From JAGOSA01 sp043718505 (lineage in GTDB: Bacteria; Patescibacteriota; Minisyncoccia; Phycocordibacterales; UBA9973), in assembly GCA_043718505.1 (NCBI GenBank), contig JAYSVN010000038.1:1-13824 (forward strand): a stretch of 13,824 bases of DNA. Reading direction: 5' to 3'. Both the position numbers and the translations under genes were made by a program. How positions within the stretch are numbered: the stretch's first letter is position 1; each line of letters opens with the position of its first letter. Positions 5,420 through 12,883 of the stretch are shown one piece after another. The notes beneath the pieces are model-generated. The model had not been told where the DNA came from and ran no database searches. It saw only the letters and a program-made list of their open reading frames with translations.

Positions 5420-7594
5420 ATGGCAAAAAAACCCAAGGAAAAAGAGAAGCATCAAAATTCAAAAAAGAAAAGTAATGACGTTTCTGAAAACGGTTTTAAA
5501 CATGAGACTAAACAAACTATTTATGCCATCGTGGCATTTTTCTTTGCCGCTTTTTTTATTATTGCGGCCTTCGGGGGAGGGGGTATTGCCGGCAATGGCG
5601 TCTACGGCGCACTTTTTAAATTATTCGGTGTTGGTTACATTTTTCTGCCTATTGTTTCTATTTTGCTTGGTATATCACTCGTTGGTGAATATCGTCCGAA
5701 AGTTTCAGTACAACATCTTATTGCTTCGTTACTTTTTTTACTCTCAGCACTTTCTATAATAGATATCGCGTCCGTCGCCCATGCGGCCGGGCAAGTGGGT
5801 AGAGCAGTAGCATATCCTTTTTTGCATCTCTTTGACGCCAACCTTTCTATTTTGCTTTTTGGCGCGCTGGTTATTATTTCACTTATTATGATGTTTGATA
5901 CCAGGCCGGCGCTCATGCCTTTTTTCAGGCAGATTTGGCAATCGATCTTTGGTAAGAAAGAAGCAGTTGTTAGTCCTGTGATTACCGCCGCCGAAGAAAG
6001 TAAGATAGACGCCATCGCGGCCAAAGAAACTGCCCGAGTAGAGGAGTCGCGGCCCGGAGAAAAAGATGAGCCGAAGAAAAAGAAAGAAGATGAAATGTCC
6101 GGCTTTCAAATTGCCAGTATCCGCCGTGCAAGTGCATATACTCCGCCACCACTTTCATTACTTGAAGGCGATCGCGGTAAAGCTAATGTTGGTGACATTA
6201 AAGGTAATGCCAACATCATCAAACGTACGCTCGCTAACTTTGGTATTCAGGTTGAAATGGATGAAATTACGGTTGGTCCGTCTGTTACTCGTTATGCGCT
6301 CAAACCAGCCGAAGGCGTGAAGCTTGCACGTATTGTTGGTTTGCAAAATGATTTGGCACTGGCGCTCGCAGCGCATCCAATTCGTATTGAAGCTCCGATT
6401 CCAGGGAAGTCACTTGTCGGTGTTGAAATTCCGAACAAAACCAAATCAACTGTCGGCTTGGCATCGCTTCTTGCGGATAGTGAATACAAAAATTCCGACA
6501 AGCCGCTTTTTATGGGTGTTGGTCGCGGACTTTCCGGGCGGGCCAAATTTATTAACTTGGCTAAAATGCCGCACATGCTTATTGCCGGAACAACTGGTGC
6601 CGGAAAATCAGTGACGATTCATACACTAATTACATCGCTTTTGTACCGCCTTGGCCCGGAAGATTTGCGCTTCATTATGATTGATCCGAAACGCGTCGAG
6701 CTTACTTTATATAATAAAATTCCGCACTTGCTCACACCTGTTATTACGGATGCTAAGAAAGCTATTTTATCGCTCAAATGGGCAGCCAAAGAAATGGAGC
6801 GACGTTACAATATTTTGGAAACAGAAGCCGTTCGCGACATTGATTCGTACCATAAACTTATTGCCAACAGAAAAGCAAAAGAGGGTGAGGACATTGATCG
6901 CATGCCATTCATCGTCATTATTTTGGATGAGTTAGCGGATATTATGTCATCATTTCCGCGCGAACTTGAAGCTGCTATCGTTCGTCTGGCTCAAATGTCA
7001 CGTGCTGTTGGTATTCACCTTATTCTTTCAACCCAGCGTCCGGAAGTAAACGTCATCACTGGTCTCATTAAAGCTAACGTTCCGGCCCGAGTTGCGCTCA
7101 AAGTTTCTTCGCAAATTGATTCACGAACCATTCTTGATACCGGTGGCGCCGAAAAATTGCTCGGTGCCGGTGATATGTTATTTATTTCAGGTGAATCATC
7201 TCAGCCGGAACGTATTCAGTCTGCCTTTATTACTGAAGAAGAAGTGAAGCGTGTGGCTGCCTGGCTTGGAAAAACATATGAGAATGAAGTTATTGGTGAT
7301 ATCGCACTCACAGGAACACCGAGCGTCGATAAATCTATTTTTGAAGCTACACTTGACTCTGATAGCAACGAAGACGATGATGAAATGTATGAAGCAGCCA
7401 GACAGGCTGTCATAGAAGCTGGCAAGGCCTCAACTTCGTACCTTCAACGCAAATTAAAACTTGGCTACGCCCGTGCAGCAAGACTTATGGATATTTTGGA
7501 AGAGCGCGGCGTTGTTGGTCCGGCTGATGGCGCTAAACCTCGTGAAGTTATGGAAAAAGGTATTGCTGAAGAAAATAAGGAATTTGGCGGATAA
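5420..7594 (+). CDS. ftsK: DNA translocase FtsK/SpoIIIE
   Basis: 724 residues. FtsK is a hexameric ATP-driven motor that pumps chromosomal DNA through the closing division septum. A basic N-terminus is followed by four membrane segments (about 33-54, 62-88, 98-118, 139-159), a charged linker rich in Glu and Lys (about 177-226), then the motor. In the motor the alpha/beta parts start near 255, Walker A GTTGAGKS is at 390-397 and Walker B FIVIILDELAD at 497-507. The segment STQRPEVNVITGLIKANVPA follows and is characteristic of the family. Residues about 656-710 are the winged-helix gamma domain (LQRKLKLGYARAARLMDILE). Length is near that of SpoIIIE. I chose ATG 5420 (MAKKPKEK): the in-frame TTG at 5396 lies inside the inverted-repeat element and upstream of the predicted transcription start. 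A small membrane-anchored gene follows 12 bases after the stop, probably co-transcribed. Confidence 0.97.
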   Translation: MAKKPKEKEKHQNSKKKSNDVSENGFKHETKQTIYAIVAFFFAAFFIIAAFGGGGIAGNGVYGALFKLFGVGYIFLPIVSILLGISLVGEYRPKVSVQHLIASLLFLLSALSIIDIASVAHAAGQVGRAVAYPFLHLFDANLSILLFGALVIISLIMMFDTRPALMPFFRQIWQSIFGKKEAVVSPVITAAEESKIDAIAAKETARVEESRPGEKDEPKKKKEDEMSGFQIASIRRASAYTPPPLSLLEGDRGKANVGDIKGNANIIKRTLANFGIQVEMDEITVGPSVTRYALKPAEGVKLARIVGLQNDLALALAAHPIRIEAPIPGKSLVGVEIPNKTKSTVGLASLLADSEYKNSDKPLFMGVGRGLSGRAKFINLAKMPHMLIAGTTGAGKSVTIHTLITSLLYRLGPEDLRFIMIDPKRVELTLYNKIPHLLTPVITDAKKAILSLKWAAKEMERRYNILETEAVRDIDSYHKLIANRKAKEGEDIDRMPFIVIILDELADIMSSFPRELEAAIVRLAQMSRAVGIHLILSTQRPEVNVITGLIKANVPARVALKVSSQIDSRTILDTGGAEKLLGAGDMLFISGESSQPERIQSAFITEEEVKRVAAWLGKTYENEVIGDIALTGTPSVDKSIFEATLDSDSNEDDDEMYEAARQAVIEAGKASTSYLQRKLKLGYARAARLMDILEERGVVGPADGAKPREVMEKGIAEENKEFGG

Positions 7595-7606
7595 AAAATC
7601 TAATAT

Positions 7607-7987
7607 ATGATTGATCCAAAGAAATTCATCCGAATATCGCTTATTGCCGTCCTTTTTTTAGGCATTTTTGCTTATGCCTACTATAGAAGTAAGGATGCTA
7701 TTTTTGGTATTACAATTACGTCCTCGGTCGCTGACGGTGCAACACTCGAAAATAAACTCCTTACGATCACAGGCAATGCTATCCATGCTTCCAAATTTAC
7801 AATCAACGATCGTGAACTTCTTTTGGATAAAAATGGTAATTATACAGATACATTGCTCCTCCAAGATGGCTATACTATACTTGAGCTGGAAGCGAGTGAT
7901 AGATTTGGCAGAACAAAAACTAAAACGCTTCATTTGTACACACGACCAAATAGTACTGTCGTAACGCCGAGCCCGGAAGTACTTTAG
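7607..7987 (+). CDS. Small membrane-anchored Ig-like domain protein
   Basis: 126 residues. A single hydrophobic segment at about 7-26 (FIRISLIAVLFLGIFAYAYY) acts as a signal anchor. Residues about 34-112 look like one beta-sandwich of bacterial Ig / glucodextranase-B type: ITITSSVADGATLENKLLTI starts it, then LLLDKNGNYTDTLLLQDGYT, ILELEASDRFG and KTLHLYTR, the usual order for such folds. The last 14 residues are a Pro/Thr/Ser tail. It starts 12 bases after the ftsK stop, so the two are probably one transcription unit; no Shine-Dalgarno sequence is visible. The domain suggests an extracytoplasmic binding or scaffold role. Whether it works with FtsK at the septum is only a guess from position. 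Confidence 0.75.
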   Translation: MIDPKKFIRISLIAVLFLGIFAYAYYRSKDAIFGITITSSVADGATLENKLLTITGNAIHASKFTINDRELLLDKNGNYTDTLLLQDGYTILELEASDRFGRTKTKTLHLYTRPNSTVVTPSPEVL

Positions 7988-8114
7988 TTTACTGTGTGTT
8001 GTAGTTTTTTCTTTATTATTTCTTAAAAATAATTTTATGTCCGCGGTGTAGAATACTGACAGCGTTATTTGTGATTATACAGAGTAATTTTTAGCAGCTA
8101 ATACATTAATTTAT

Positions 8115-9197
8115 ATGGCAAAAAAACAAAAAGAAGCAAAAGCAAGCGGTGGAGCGATTGATGATGCAATTAAATCCATACAGACAAAATTCGGTGAAGG
8201 TTCAATCATGAAGCTCGGTGATGCACCGAAGGTTAATGTTAATGCTATTCCGACAGGTTCGATTGGTCTTGATATCGCGCTTGGCGTCGGCGGTTTACCG
8301 CGCGGCCGTATTATTGAAATTTTCGGACCGGAATCTTCCGGTAAGACAACTCTTGCTCTGCATGTTGTTGCTGAAGCTCAGAAACTCGGCGGTATTTGTG
8401 CTTACATCGACGCTGAACATGCCATGGATCCTGAGTATGCAGGCAATCTTGGTGTCAAAACAGCCGAACTTCTCATTTCTCAACCAGATACGGGTGAACA
8501 AGGGCTTGAAATTGTAGAATCACTCGTGCGGACCGGCAAGATTGATGTCATTGTTGTTGACTCAGTAGCTGCTCTTACTCCAAAAGATGAAATTGAAGGG
8601 GATATGGGTCAGCAACATATGGGTAAGCAAGCTCGTCTCATGTCGCAGGCACTTCGTAAACTCACTGCCCTGGTCGCCAAATCAAATACAGTAGTTATAT
8701 TCATCAACCAAATCCGTATGCAAATCGGTATTATGTTCGGTAATCCCGAAACTACACCAGGTGGTAAGGCTCTCAAATTTTATACATCAGTTCGTCTCGA
8801 CATTCGTCGCATTGCCCAAATTAAAAAAGGTGAAGAAGTTGTCGGCTCACGTACACGTGTCAAAGTTGTCAAAAATAAAGTCGCGGCACCATTTAAACAA
8901 ACTGAATTCGATATTATCTATGGTGAAGGAATTTCTCTCGAAGGTGAAATTATGGCTCTTGGTGAAAAACTTGGTGTTATCGAAAAATCCGGAGCTTCAT
9001 ATACGTACATTCCGCCGGAAGCAGAAAAAGGTGAGAAAGGAGACAAGGCCGTCAAAGAAGCCGACAAAATTCCTCTGGCCCGCGGCTATGACGCAACACG
9101 TCAGGCTTTGCGCGAAAATACCAAACTTCGCGACCAAATTTTGAAAGTAATCAGAAAACGCATGAAAGAAGTGGTTTCTGAAAGTAGCGCAGAATAG
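8115..9197 (+). CDS. recA: Recombinase RecA
   Basis: 360 residues. RecA coats single-stranded DNA as an ATP-dependent filament, carries out strand exchange and, where LexA exists, triggers its cleavage. Walker A GPESSGKT is at 71-78, the catalytic Glu in DAEHAMDP at 101, and Walker B-type IDVIVVDS at 143-150. Loop L1 lies around EGDMGQQHMGKQARLMSQAL (161-180), and loop L2 around MFGNPETTPGGKALKFY (207-223). It is slightly longer than the E. coli protein (about 352), with a Glu/Lys-rich insertion at about 301-318 before the C-terminal helices. The 127 bases upstream (7988-8114) hold no clear terminator, and I see no LexA box there. A weak -10-like TACATT (8102-8107) lies seven bases before the ATG without a matching -35. 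Co-transcription from ftsK is therefore possible. A terminator follows the stop. Confidence 0.98.
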   Translation: MAKKQKEAKASGGAIDDAIKSIQTKFGEGSIMKLGDAPKVNVNAIPTGSIGLDIALGVGGLPRGRIIEIFGPESSGKTTLALHVVAEAQKLGGICAYIDAEHAMDPEYAGNLGVKTAELLISQPDTGEQGLEIVESLVRTGKIDVIVVDSVAALTPKDEIEGDMGQQHMGKQARLMSQALRKLTALVAKSNTVVIFINQIRMQIGIMFGNPETTPGGKALKFYTSVRLDIRRIAQIKKGEEVVGSRTRVKVVKNKVAAPFKQTEFDIIYGEGISLEGEIMALGEKLGVIEKSGASYTYIPPEAEKGEKGDKAVKEADKIPLARGYDATRQALRENTKLRDQILKVIRKRMKEVVSESSAE

Positions 9198-9244
9198 GCG
9201 TAAAATAAACCGTAAATAAACTAATTTGCCTTTAAACATCCACG

Positions 9245-9269
9245 AAAGTCCCCTATTTGGGGCTTTTTT
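9245..9269 (+). terminator. Rho-independent terminator of recA
   Basis: The stem is AAAG-t-CCCC / GGGG-c-TTTT with one mismatch (9245-9253 with 9259-9267), a five-base TATTT loop and a T run to 9269. It lies about 50 bases past the recA stop. The last two T of the run are also the first two bases of the next gene's -35 hexamer. Confidence 0.85.
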
Positions 9270-9296
9270 GACATTATTGGCGGAGTATGTTAATAT
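9268..9296 (+). promoter_or_regulatory. Promoter of the 186-residue unknown gene
   Basis: A perfect -35 TTGACA (9268-9273), a 17-base spacer, and an extended -10 TGTTAATAT (9288-9296). The predicted transcription start is near 9303. This makes the in-frame TTG at 9300 an unlikely start and favours the ATG at 9321. Confidence 0.7.
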
Positions 9297-9320
9297 TAGT
9301 TGAACCCAAATAAGAAATAT

Positions 9321-9881
9321 ATGCTCTTTAGACAACGTATTCCCGCCGACAGTCGTTTGGAAGAAGCAGTCCATTCGATTATTGCCCAAAGATTGCCGAT
9401 GGAGCTCGATAGCTGCATTGATGCACTTGCTTACGCTGCCAGGTATGATGTTTTGAAATCTCACCTGGCATGGTCACCTCCCCAGAGATCGATGTTCGAA
9501 TTCGGTCCCCTGGCTTACCTGGGATGTGATACCTTCACCGATCACTTCAAAACATATACTGAACGTCGTGAATTCTGGATCGCGCAAGGTAAATTATATC
9601 CGGAAGCGGTTGTACGATTCTCATTTAATAGGCTCTACAAAGACCGGATTAATGCTGTACTCAACTATGTGACGCATTTCATGAATGATGTCTTTGTTAC
9701 TAAAAATTTGGTAGCACGAGTTAAGGAATTGTATGATCACCTCGATCCGGACAGTTGGTATGATTACGAACATGCCAAGCCAAAGGTAAAGCTTGAAATT
9801 GCCGCAAGAGTGACAGAGCTCGCAAGAGCCATTCTTGAAATAGAATTACGTAATGAAATAAAATTCTCTCAACTAAACTGA
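9321..9881 (+). CDS. Hypothetical 186-residue soluble protein
   Basis: I do not recognise this protein. It begins MLFRQRIPADSRLEEAVHSI and is predicted to be helical and soluble, with no signal peptide or membrane segment. It is rich in aromatic and charged residues. Visible segments are DALAYAARYDVLKSHLAWSP (34-53), a stretch rich in Phe/Tyr around 57-107, and a C-terminal amphipathic helix from about 153 to 181 (KPKVKLEIAARVTELARAIL). There are two Cys (32, 69), not arranged as a metal site. The frame could extend to a TTG at 9300, adding seven residues, but the predicted transcription start lies downstream of that codon. It has its own promoter and its own terminator, so it is a single-gene unit between recA and efp. 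No Shine-Dalgarno is obvious in the roughly 18-base leader. Confidence 0.75.
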   Translation: MLFRQRIPADSRLEEAVHSIIAQRLPMELDSCIDALAYAARYDVLKSHLAWSPPQRSMFEFGPLAYLGCDTFTDHFKTYTERREFWIAQGKLYPEAVVRFSFNRLYKDRINAVLNYVTHFMNDVFVTKNLVARVKELYDHLDPDSWYDYEHAKPKVKLEIAARVTELARAILEIELRNEIKFSQLN

Positions 9882-9890
9882 GGAACACAG

Positions 9891-9917
9891 CACCCCAAAG
9901 TATCGGGGTGTTTTTTT
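9891..9917 (+). terminator. Rho-independent terminator of the 186-residue gene
   Basis: The stem CACCCC/GGGGTG (9891-9896 with 9905-9910) has an eight-base loop and is followed by seven T (9911-9917). It begins nine bases after the TGA stop. Confidence 0.92.
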
Positions 9918-9930
9918 ATGCCCATGCAAT

Positions 9931-9959
9931 TTGCCTTTTTTAGTCTCCTTGGCTATACT
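9931..9959 (+). promoter_or_regulatory. Promoter of efp, predicted leaderless
   Basis: TTGCCT (9931-9936), a 17-base spacer and TATACT (9954-9959). Seven bases then separate the -10 from the ATG at 9967, so the transcript should begin at or next to the A of the start codon. Confidence 0.65.
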
Positions 9960-9966
9960 CACTTCC

Positions 9967-10545
9967 ATGGCACTACTCGCCTACAATGAAATAAAAGAAA
10001 AAAAGATCATTCTGCACAATGATGAACCTTGTGAAGTCGTTGAAAGTCACGTCGCTCGTACTCAGCAGCGCAAGCCGCAAAATCAGGTCAAACTTCGCAG
10101 TCTTTTGTCGGGTAAAACATTTGCTGCTACTTACCATGTCTCTGACCAAGCCCCTGAAGCTGACATTTTGAAGCGCGAAGTTAAATTCCTCTACCACAAT
10201 CGCGGTGAGTTTTGGTTTTGTGATATCGACAATCCTGCCAACCGATTCAAGATCGAAGAAAAATTACTCGGCGACAGTGTGCGTTTTTTTAAGCCAAATG
10301 AAATCGTCACTGCCCTTGTGTGGGACAATGATGACGAAGAACAAATCATTAGTGTCAAACTACCGGTCAAAATGACATTTGAAGTTAAAGACGCCCCGCC
10401 CGCTATCAAAGGCGATACCCGCACCGGCGGCAATAAAGTTGTTACACTCGATAACGGGGCCACGATCAATACTCCCCTTTTCATTTCTGTCGGTGACAAA
10501 ATTATCGTCAATACAGAAACGGGAGAATACGCGGAAAGAGCTTAG
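9967..10545 (+). CDS. efp: Translation elongation factor P
   Basis: 192 residues. EF-P binds between the P and E sites of the ribosome and rescues stalling at consecutive prolines. The N-terminal KOW-like domain covers about 1-65 (LAYNEIKEKKIILHNDEP, then VKLRSLLSG). The first OB domain follows (about 66-128, with REVKFLYHNRGEFWF). The C-terminal OB domain, about 129-192, ends in the family signature from GDTRTGGNKVVTLDNGA to PLFISVGDKIIVNTETGEY. Length is typical. The tip loop, normally PGKG with the modified Lys34, reads TQQRKPQ here; by ungapped alignment position 34 is Gln, with Arg35 and Lys36 next to it. I chose ATG 9967 because the longer frame from 9931 would begin inside the promoter and add a hydrophobic stretch foreign to EF-P. 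It is monocistronic and convergent with the alpha-CTD gene. Confidence 0.95.
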   Translation: MALLAYNEIKEKKIILHNDEPCEVVESHVARTQQRKPQNQVKLRSLLSGKTFAATYHVSDQAPEADILKREVKFLYHNRGEFWFCDIDNPANRFKIEEKLLGDSVRFFKPNEIVTALVWDNDDEEQIISVKLPVKMTFEVKDAPPAIKGDTRTGGNKVVTLDNGATINTPLFISVGDKIIVNTETGEYAERA

Positions 10546-10570
10546 TGAAGAGAAACATTTTTAAAAAGAA

Positions 10571-10596
10571 AAAAGACCCGTGTATGCGGGTCTTTT
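10571..10596. terminator. Bidirectional terminator between efp and the alpha-CTD gene
   Basis: A perfect 10-bp stem AAAAGACCCG/CGGGTCTTTT (10571-10580 with 10587-10596) with a six-base loop. T-rich sequence follows on the plus side, and an A-rich run on the other side gives T on the minus strand. It sits between two convergent genes and serves both. Confidence 0.93.
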
Positions 10597-10599
10597 ATT

Positions 10600-12054
10600 T
10601 TATTTAATCCATCCTTGTTCTCTTGCTACTTCTAGGCCAATTGTTTTTTCAGCTACATAAAAAAGAATTTCCGGCAAAATCTCCATTTCCAGGGAGGCTC
10701 CATGTTGCCTCATGAGTTCTCGGATCTCGTTTACAGATTTTTTTCCAAAGTTCCTGAATTTCATATATTCCTGTACTGAGAATCCGAGCATTTGCCAACC
10801 ATACTCAATATCTACTCCACATCTTAGACAATTCAGTGCACGTACAGAAAGGTCAAAGTCAACAATCGGCTTTAAGAGAAATGTTATGAGTTTGTCTCCG
10901 GCTTTTTGCCTCATTTCAATCTCAGCCATCTTTTCCTTTGAGAGTTTAAACTGATCCTGTAAATCTGGATTTACATTTAAGAGAGCAACAACCAAGTCAT
11001 CGGGTATCTCTTTATTGTAATAAAGCCCTGCAACGACTGCAGCTAATTGCATTGCTGCCCGCTGTCCGTTTTCGGCTTTCGATACCAAATTTGCATTCTC
11101 CTCACGCAAGATTGCATATGCTTCATGCAGCTCCAAAAGCGTGTCGCTTGTAAGATTCCAGTATGTGAAATCGTAGGTACGGATCTTTTCTTTGTCTCCA
11201 TAAGAAAAATAGAATTTATCACGTATACGACGAATACCTCGGTTATACAGCGTCTGTTTGTATGCGTTTGTTCTTTCAGCTAACTGTGGCAACACAAGCT
11301 GTTCCGGAAAATCAAGTTTACTCTGAATTGCGGATCTCTGATAATCTGGTAGGCCCGAAAATTCTTTCATTATTCTTTCGGCTAATTTTTCCGTTACAGG
11401 CATACCGATCCATTCTCTTTTTTTCATCAAGATCGTGTCGATTGCTTTTTTGAGGGTAGTTGAAGGTCTTGAAATTTCTTCTGCTGTAGGCATGAATTTT
11501 TCCGGATACTTATGAATCAGCTTCAGGCAATCCGAAAATAATATTTTGCCAGGCGACGAAGACCTGTGGTAAGGATAACGATCAAGCCTAAGGTCGTCAT
11601 GGTACGGATGAGTGTAATCCCAATTCGTACCAAAGACTTCATCAACAAGCCTTCGTTCATGCAGTTTAACTTTTTCATCATAGGTTTTTTCACAGAAATC
11701 CAGAACTTCTGTAATGACACCGTGGCAATAGGCAATGCATCGCTCGATCTTAAGATAATCAGACATCGCTTTTTGCATTTTTCGAATATCTGCTTCTTGT
11801 ACTCCCAGCGACATAGACATTTCAATCGGTTCAACGACACTCCAGCCATAGAGCTTAAAGAGTTGGAGTTTGAGCTCGCTGCGAGTAGTCTTGGGTCCTG
11901 CGCCAGCAAGCGCTTCTTTAGCAGCTTTAGTATATTTACGGAGCGTATTTTGATTCACGTCAAATATCTTTGCGATTATGACGAAGGGTATGCCCATTTC
12001 GAGGCACATTCCTGCAAACAGGGCCTTTTCATTGGTGATTCTTCTTTTATTCAT
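10600..12054 (-). CDS. HTH protein with RNA polymerase alpha C-terminal domain
   Basis: 484 residues. Residues about 6-44 look like a helix-turn-helix (ITNEKALFAGMCLEMGIPFV, then DVNQNTLRKY). Residues about 235-280 resemble a sigma-70 region-4 type HTH (LPDYQRSAIQSKLDFPEQL, then LAERTNAYKQTLYNRGIRRI); this is weaker. Residues about 394-455 are a clear RNA polymerase alpha C-terminal domain: LLKPIVDFDLSVRALNCL and FRNFGKKSVNEIRELM. The residues matching E. coli alpha Arg265, Asn268, Cys269, Gly296, Lys298, Ser299 and Glu302, which contact UP-element DNA, are all present (Arg405, Asn408, Cys409, Gly437, Lys439, Ser440, Glu443). There is no alpha N-terminal assembly domain, so it is not the core subunit. 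I infer a DNA-binding transcription factor, perhaps touching polymerase or UP-like DNA. It has its own promoter, and it shares its terminator with efp. Confidence 0.85.
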   Translation of the reverse strand: MNKRRITNEKALFAGMCLEMGIPFVIIAKIFDVNQNTLRKYTKAAKEALAGAGPKTTRSELKLQLFKLYGWSVVEPIEMSMSLGVQEADIRKMQKAMSDYLKIERCIAYCHGVITEVLDFCEKTYDEKVKLHERRLVDEVFGTNWDYTHPYHDDLRLDRYPYHRSSSPGKILFSDCLKLIHKYPEKFMPTAEEISRPSTTLKKAIDTILMKKREWIGMPVTEKLAERIMKEFSGLPDYQRSAIQSKLDFPEQLVLPQLAERTNAYKQTLYNRGIRRIRDKFYFSYGDKEKIRTYDFTYWNLTSDTLLELHEAYAILREENANLVSKAENGQRAAMQLAAVVAGLYYNKEIPDDLVVALLNVNPDLQDQFKLSKEKMAEIEMRQKAGDKLITFLLKPIVDFDLSVRALNCLRCGVDIEYGWQMLGFSVQEYMKFRNFGKKSVNEIRELMRQHGASLEMEILPEILFYVAEKTIGLEVAREQGWIK

Positions 12055-12080
12055 TTTTTAAGTGTTTTTCGTTTTTTATT

Positions 12081-12108
12081 ATATTAACATTTTTTTTATA
12101 AAAGTCAA
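12081..12108 (-). promoter_or_regulatory. Promoter of the alpha-CTD gene
   Basis: On the minus strand TTGACT (12103-12108) is followed after 16 bases by TAATAT (12081-12086) preceded by TGn, giving TGTTAATAT, identical to the -10 at 9288-9296. A perfect TATAAT overlaps it at 12078-12083, but at a 19-base spacing. The leader would be about 15-20 bases and holds no Shine-Dalgarno. Confidence 0.6.
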
Positions 12109-12131
12109 TGTTGGGCAAATTAATACAAAAT

Positions 12132-12156
12132 AAAAACTCTCGGTTTAGGCCGAGAG
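12132..12156 (-). terminator. Terminator overlapping the end of the 234-residue gene
   Basis: A perfect 7-bp stem CTCTCGG/CCGAGAG (12137-12143 with 12150-12156) has a six-base loop. On the minus strand it is followed by TTTTT (12132-12136) and more T-rich sequence. The stop codon of the gene (12145-12147) lies in the loop and the last codons form one arm. Confidence 0.9.
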
Positions 12157-12849
12157 CTTGGTAACTGTTTTTTGTTTCAATGATTTGAACTTCATCCAAA
12201 ATTCGATAATAAAATAATACTTGCCGCGGATTTTTCTGACCAGAACCATGAATTCATTTGTGCGAAGTGCGCGATAGGCAGCCAGATCATAACCAATGAG
12301 ATTTTTTGGCTCGAGCCTTTTTGTTTCGTACTTTTCTTTAAGTGCACGTAATTTACGGGTTCGATAGACTTGTATGTCCTTATTCCCTTTTCTGATCTCC
12401 AGTTCTTTTTTGACTTCTTCCTGATTAATATCCTGTGCAGCGAACACAATTTTTTCAGAATGATCTTCAATCTTGGCATCAAGCATGGCTTTGGTCAGAT
12501 CTTTGTATGTAACCGACGCCATATCAAAGCGTGTCATACCAAGAATCATTTTAGCACTCTCTGCATCTATCGGACATCCTATGCTGATAACTTTTTCCTT
12601 AATATATACCCGGAACTTACCGTCATATTTTTTATTCGCTAACATAATCTTAATCATATGTTCGGGAGGCGTATAAAGGTATTGTTTCCTGCCGGTACAT
12701 GTATCGAGCGAAACTTGAGTAGGCCCGGGACCATCCATACCTGAACCAGGATCACTATTGCTTAAGGTCGTTCTCACTGCTTGTTCAACATCGTCATCGT
12801 GCGTAGTGAGATACCACAGAAGGTCATTTGGATTTATTGCTATATTCAT
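12145..12849 (-). CDS. Hypothetical 234-residue protein
   Basis: I do not recognise this protein. It is soluble by composition, with no signal peptide. An acidic N-terminal part (THDDDVEQAV, 16-25) is followed by a Gly/Pro-rich link (GSGMDGPGPTQ, 36-45). A mixed alpha/beta stretch comes next (about 46-140, with FRVYIKEKVISIGCP). Then there is a highly charged helical segment of Glu, Lys and Arg (about 142-182), and an aromatic-rich end (YYFIIEFWMKFKSL, 211-224). The basic, charged second half could bind nucleic acid, but no named motif is visible. It has a strong extended -10 promoter just upstream, and its own terminator begins inside the reading frame. It lies between the rpsR operon and the alpha-CTD gene, all on the minus strand but separately transcribed. 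Confidence 0.72.
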   Translation of the reverse strand: MNIAINPNDLLWYLTTHDDDVEQAVRTTLSNSDPGSGMDGPGPTQVSLDTCTGRKQYLYTPPEHMIKIMLANKKYDGKFRVYIKEKVISIGCPIDAESAKMILGMTRFDMASVTYKDLTKAMLDAKIEDHSEKIVFAAQDINQEEVKKELEIRKGNKDIQVYRTRKLRALKEKYETKRLEPKNLIGYDLAAYRALRTNEFMVLVRKIRGKYYFIIEFWMKFKSLKQKTVTKLSA

Positions 12850-12866
12850 TTTTTAACGTTTTCAAC

Positions 12867-12875
12867 ATTATACCA
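12867..12875 (-). promoter_or_regulatory. Perfect extended -10 promoter of the 234-residue gene
   Basis: On the minus strand the sequence is TGGTATAAT: TGn plus a perfect TATAAT. The -35 position falls within the stem of the rpsR-operon terminator and has no good match. The predicted leader is about 11 bases and contains the palindrome AACGTT but no Shine-Dalgarno. Confidence 0.75.
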
Positions 12876-12883
12876 CATAATAG

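Noticed and set aside
8997..9464. Minus-strand open frame of 155 codons across the recA end
   Set aside because: It overlaps the recA 3' end, the recA terminator, a good promoter and the next gene; it is an antisense shadow.
9931..9966. Twelve-codon upstream extension of efp
   Set aside because: It overlaps the -35, spacer and -10 of the promoter and adds residues not found in EF-P.
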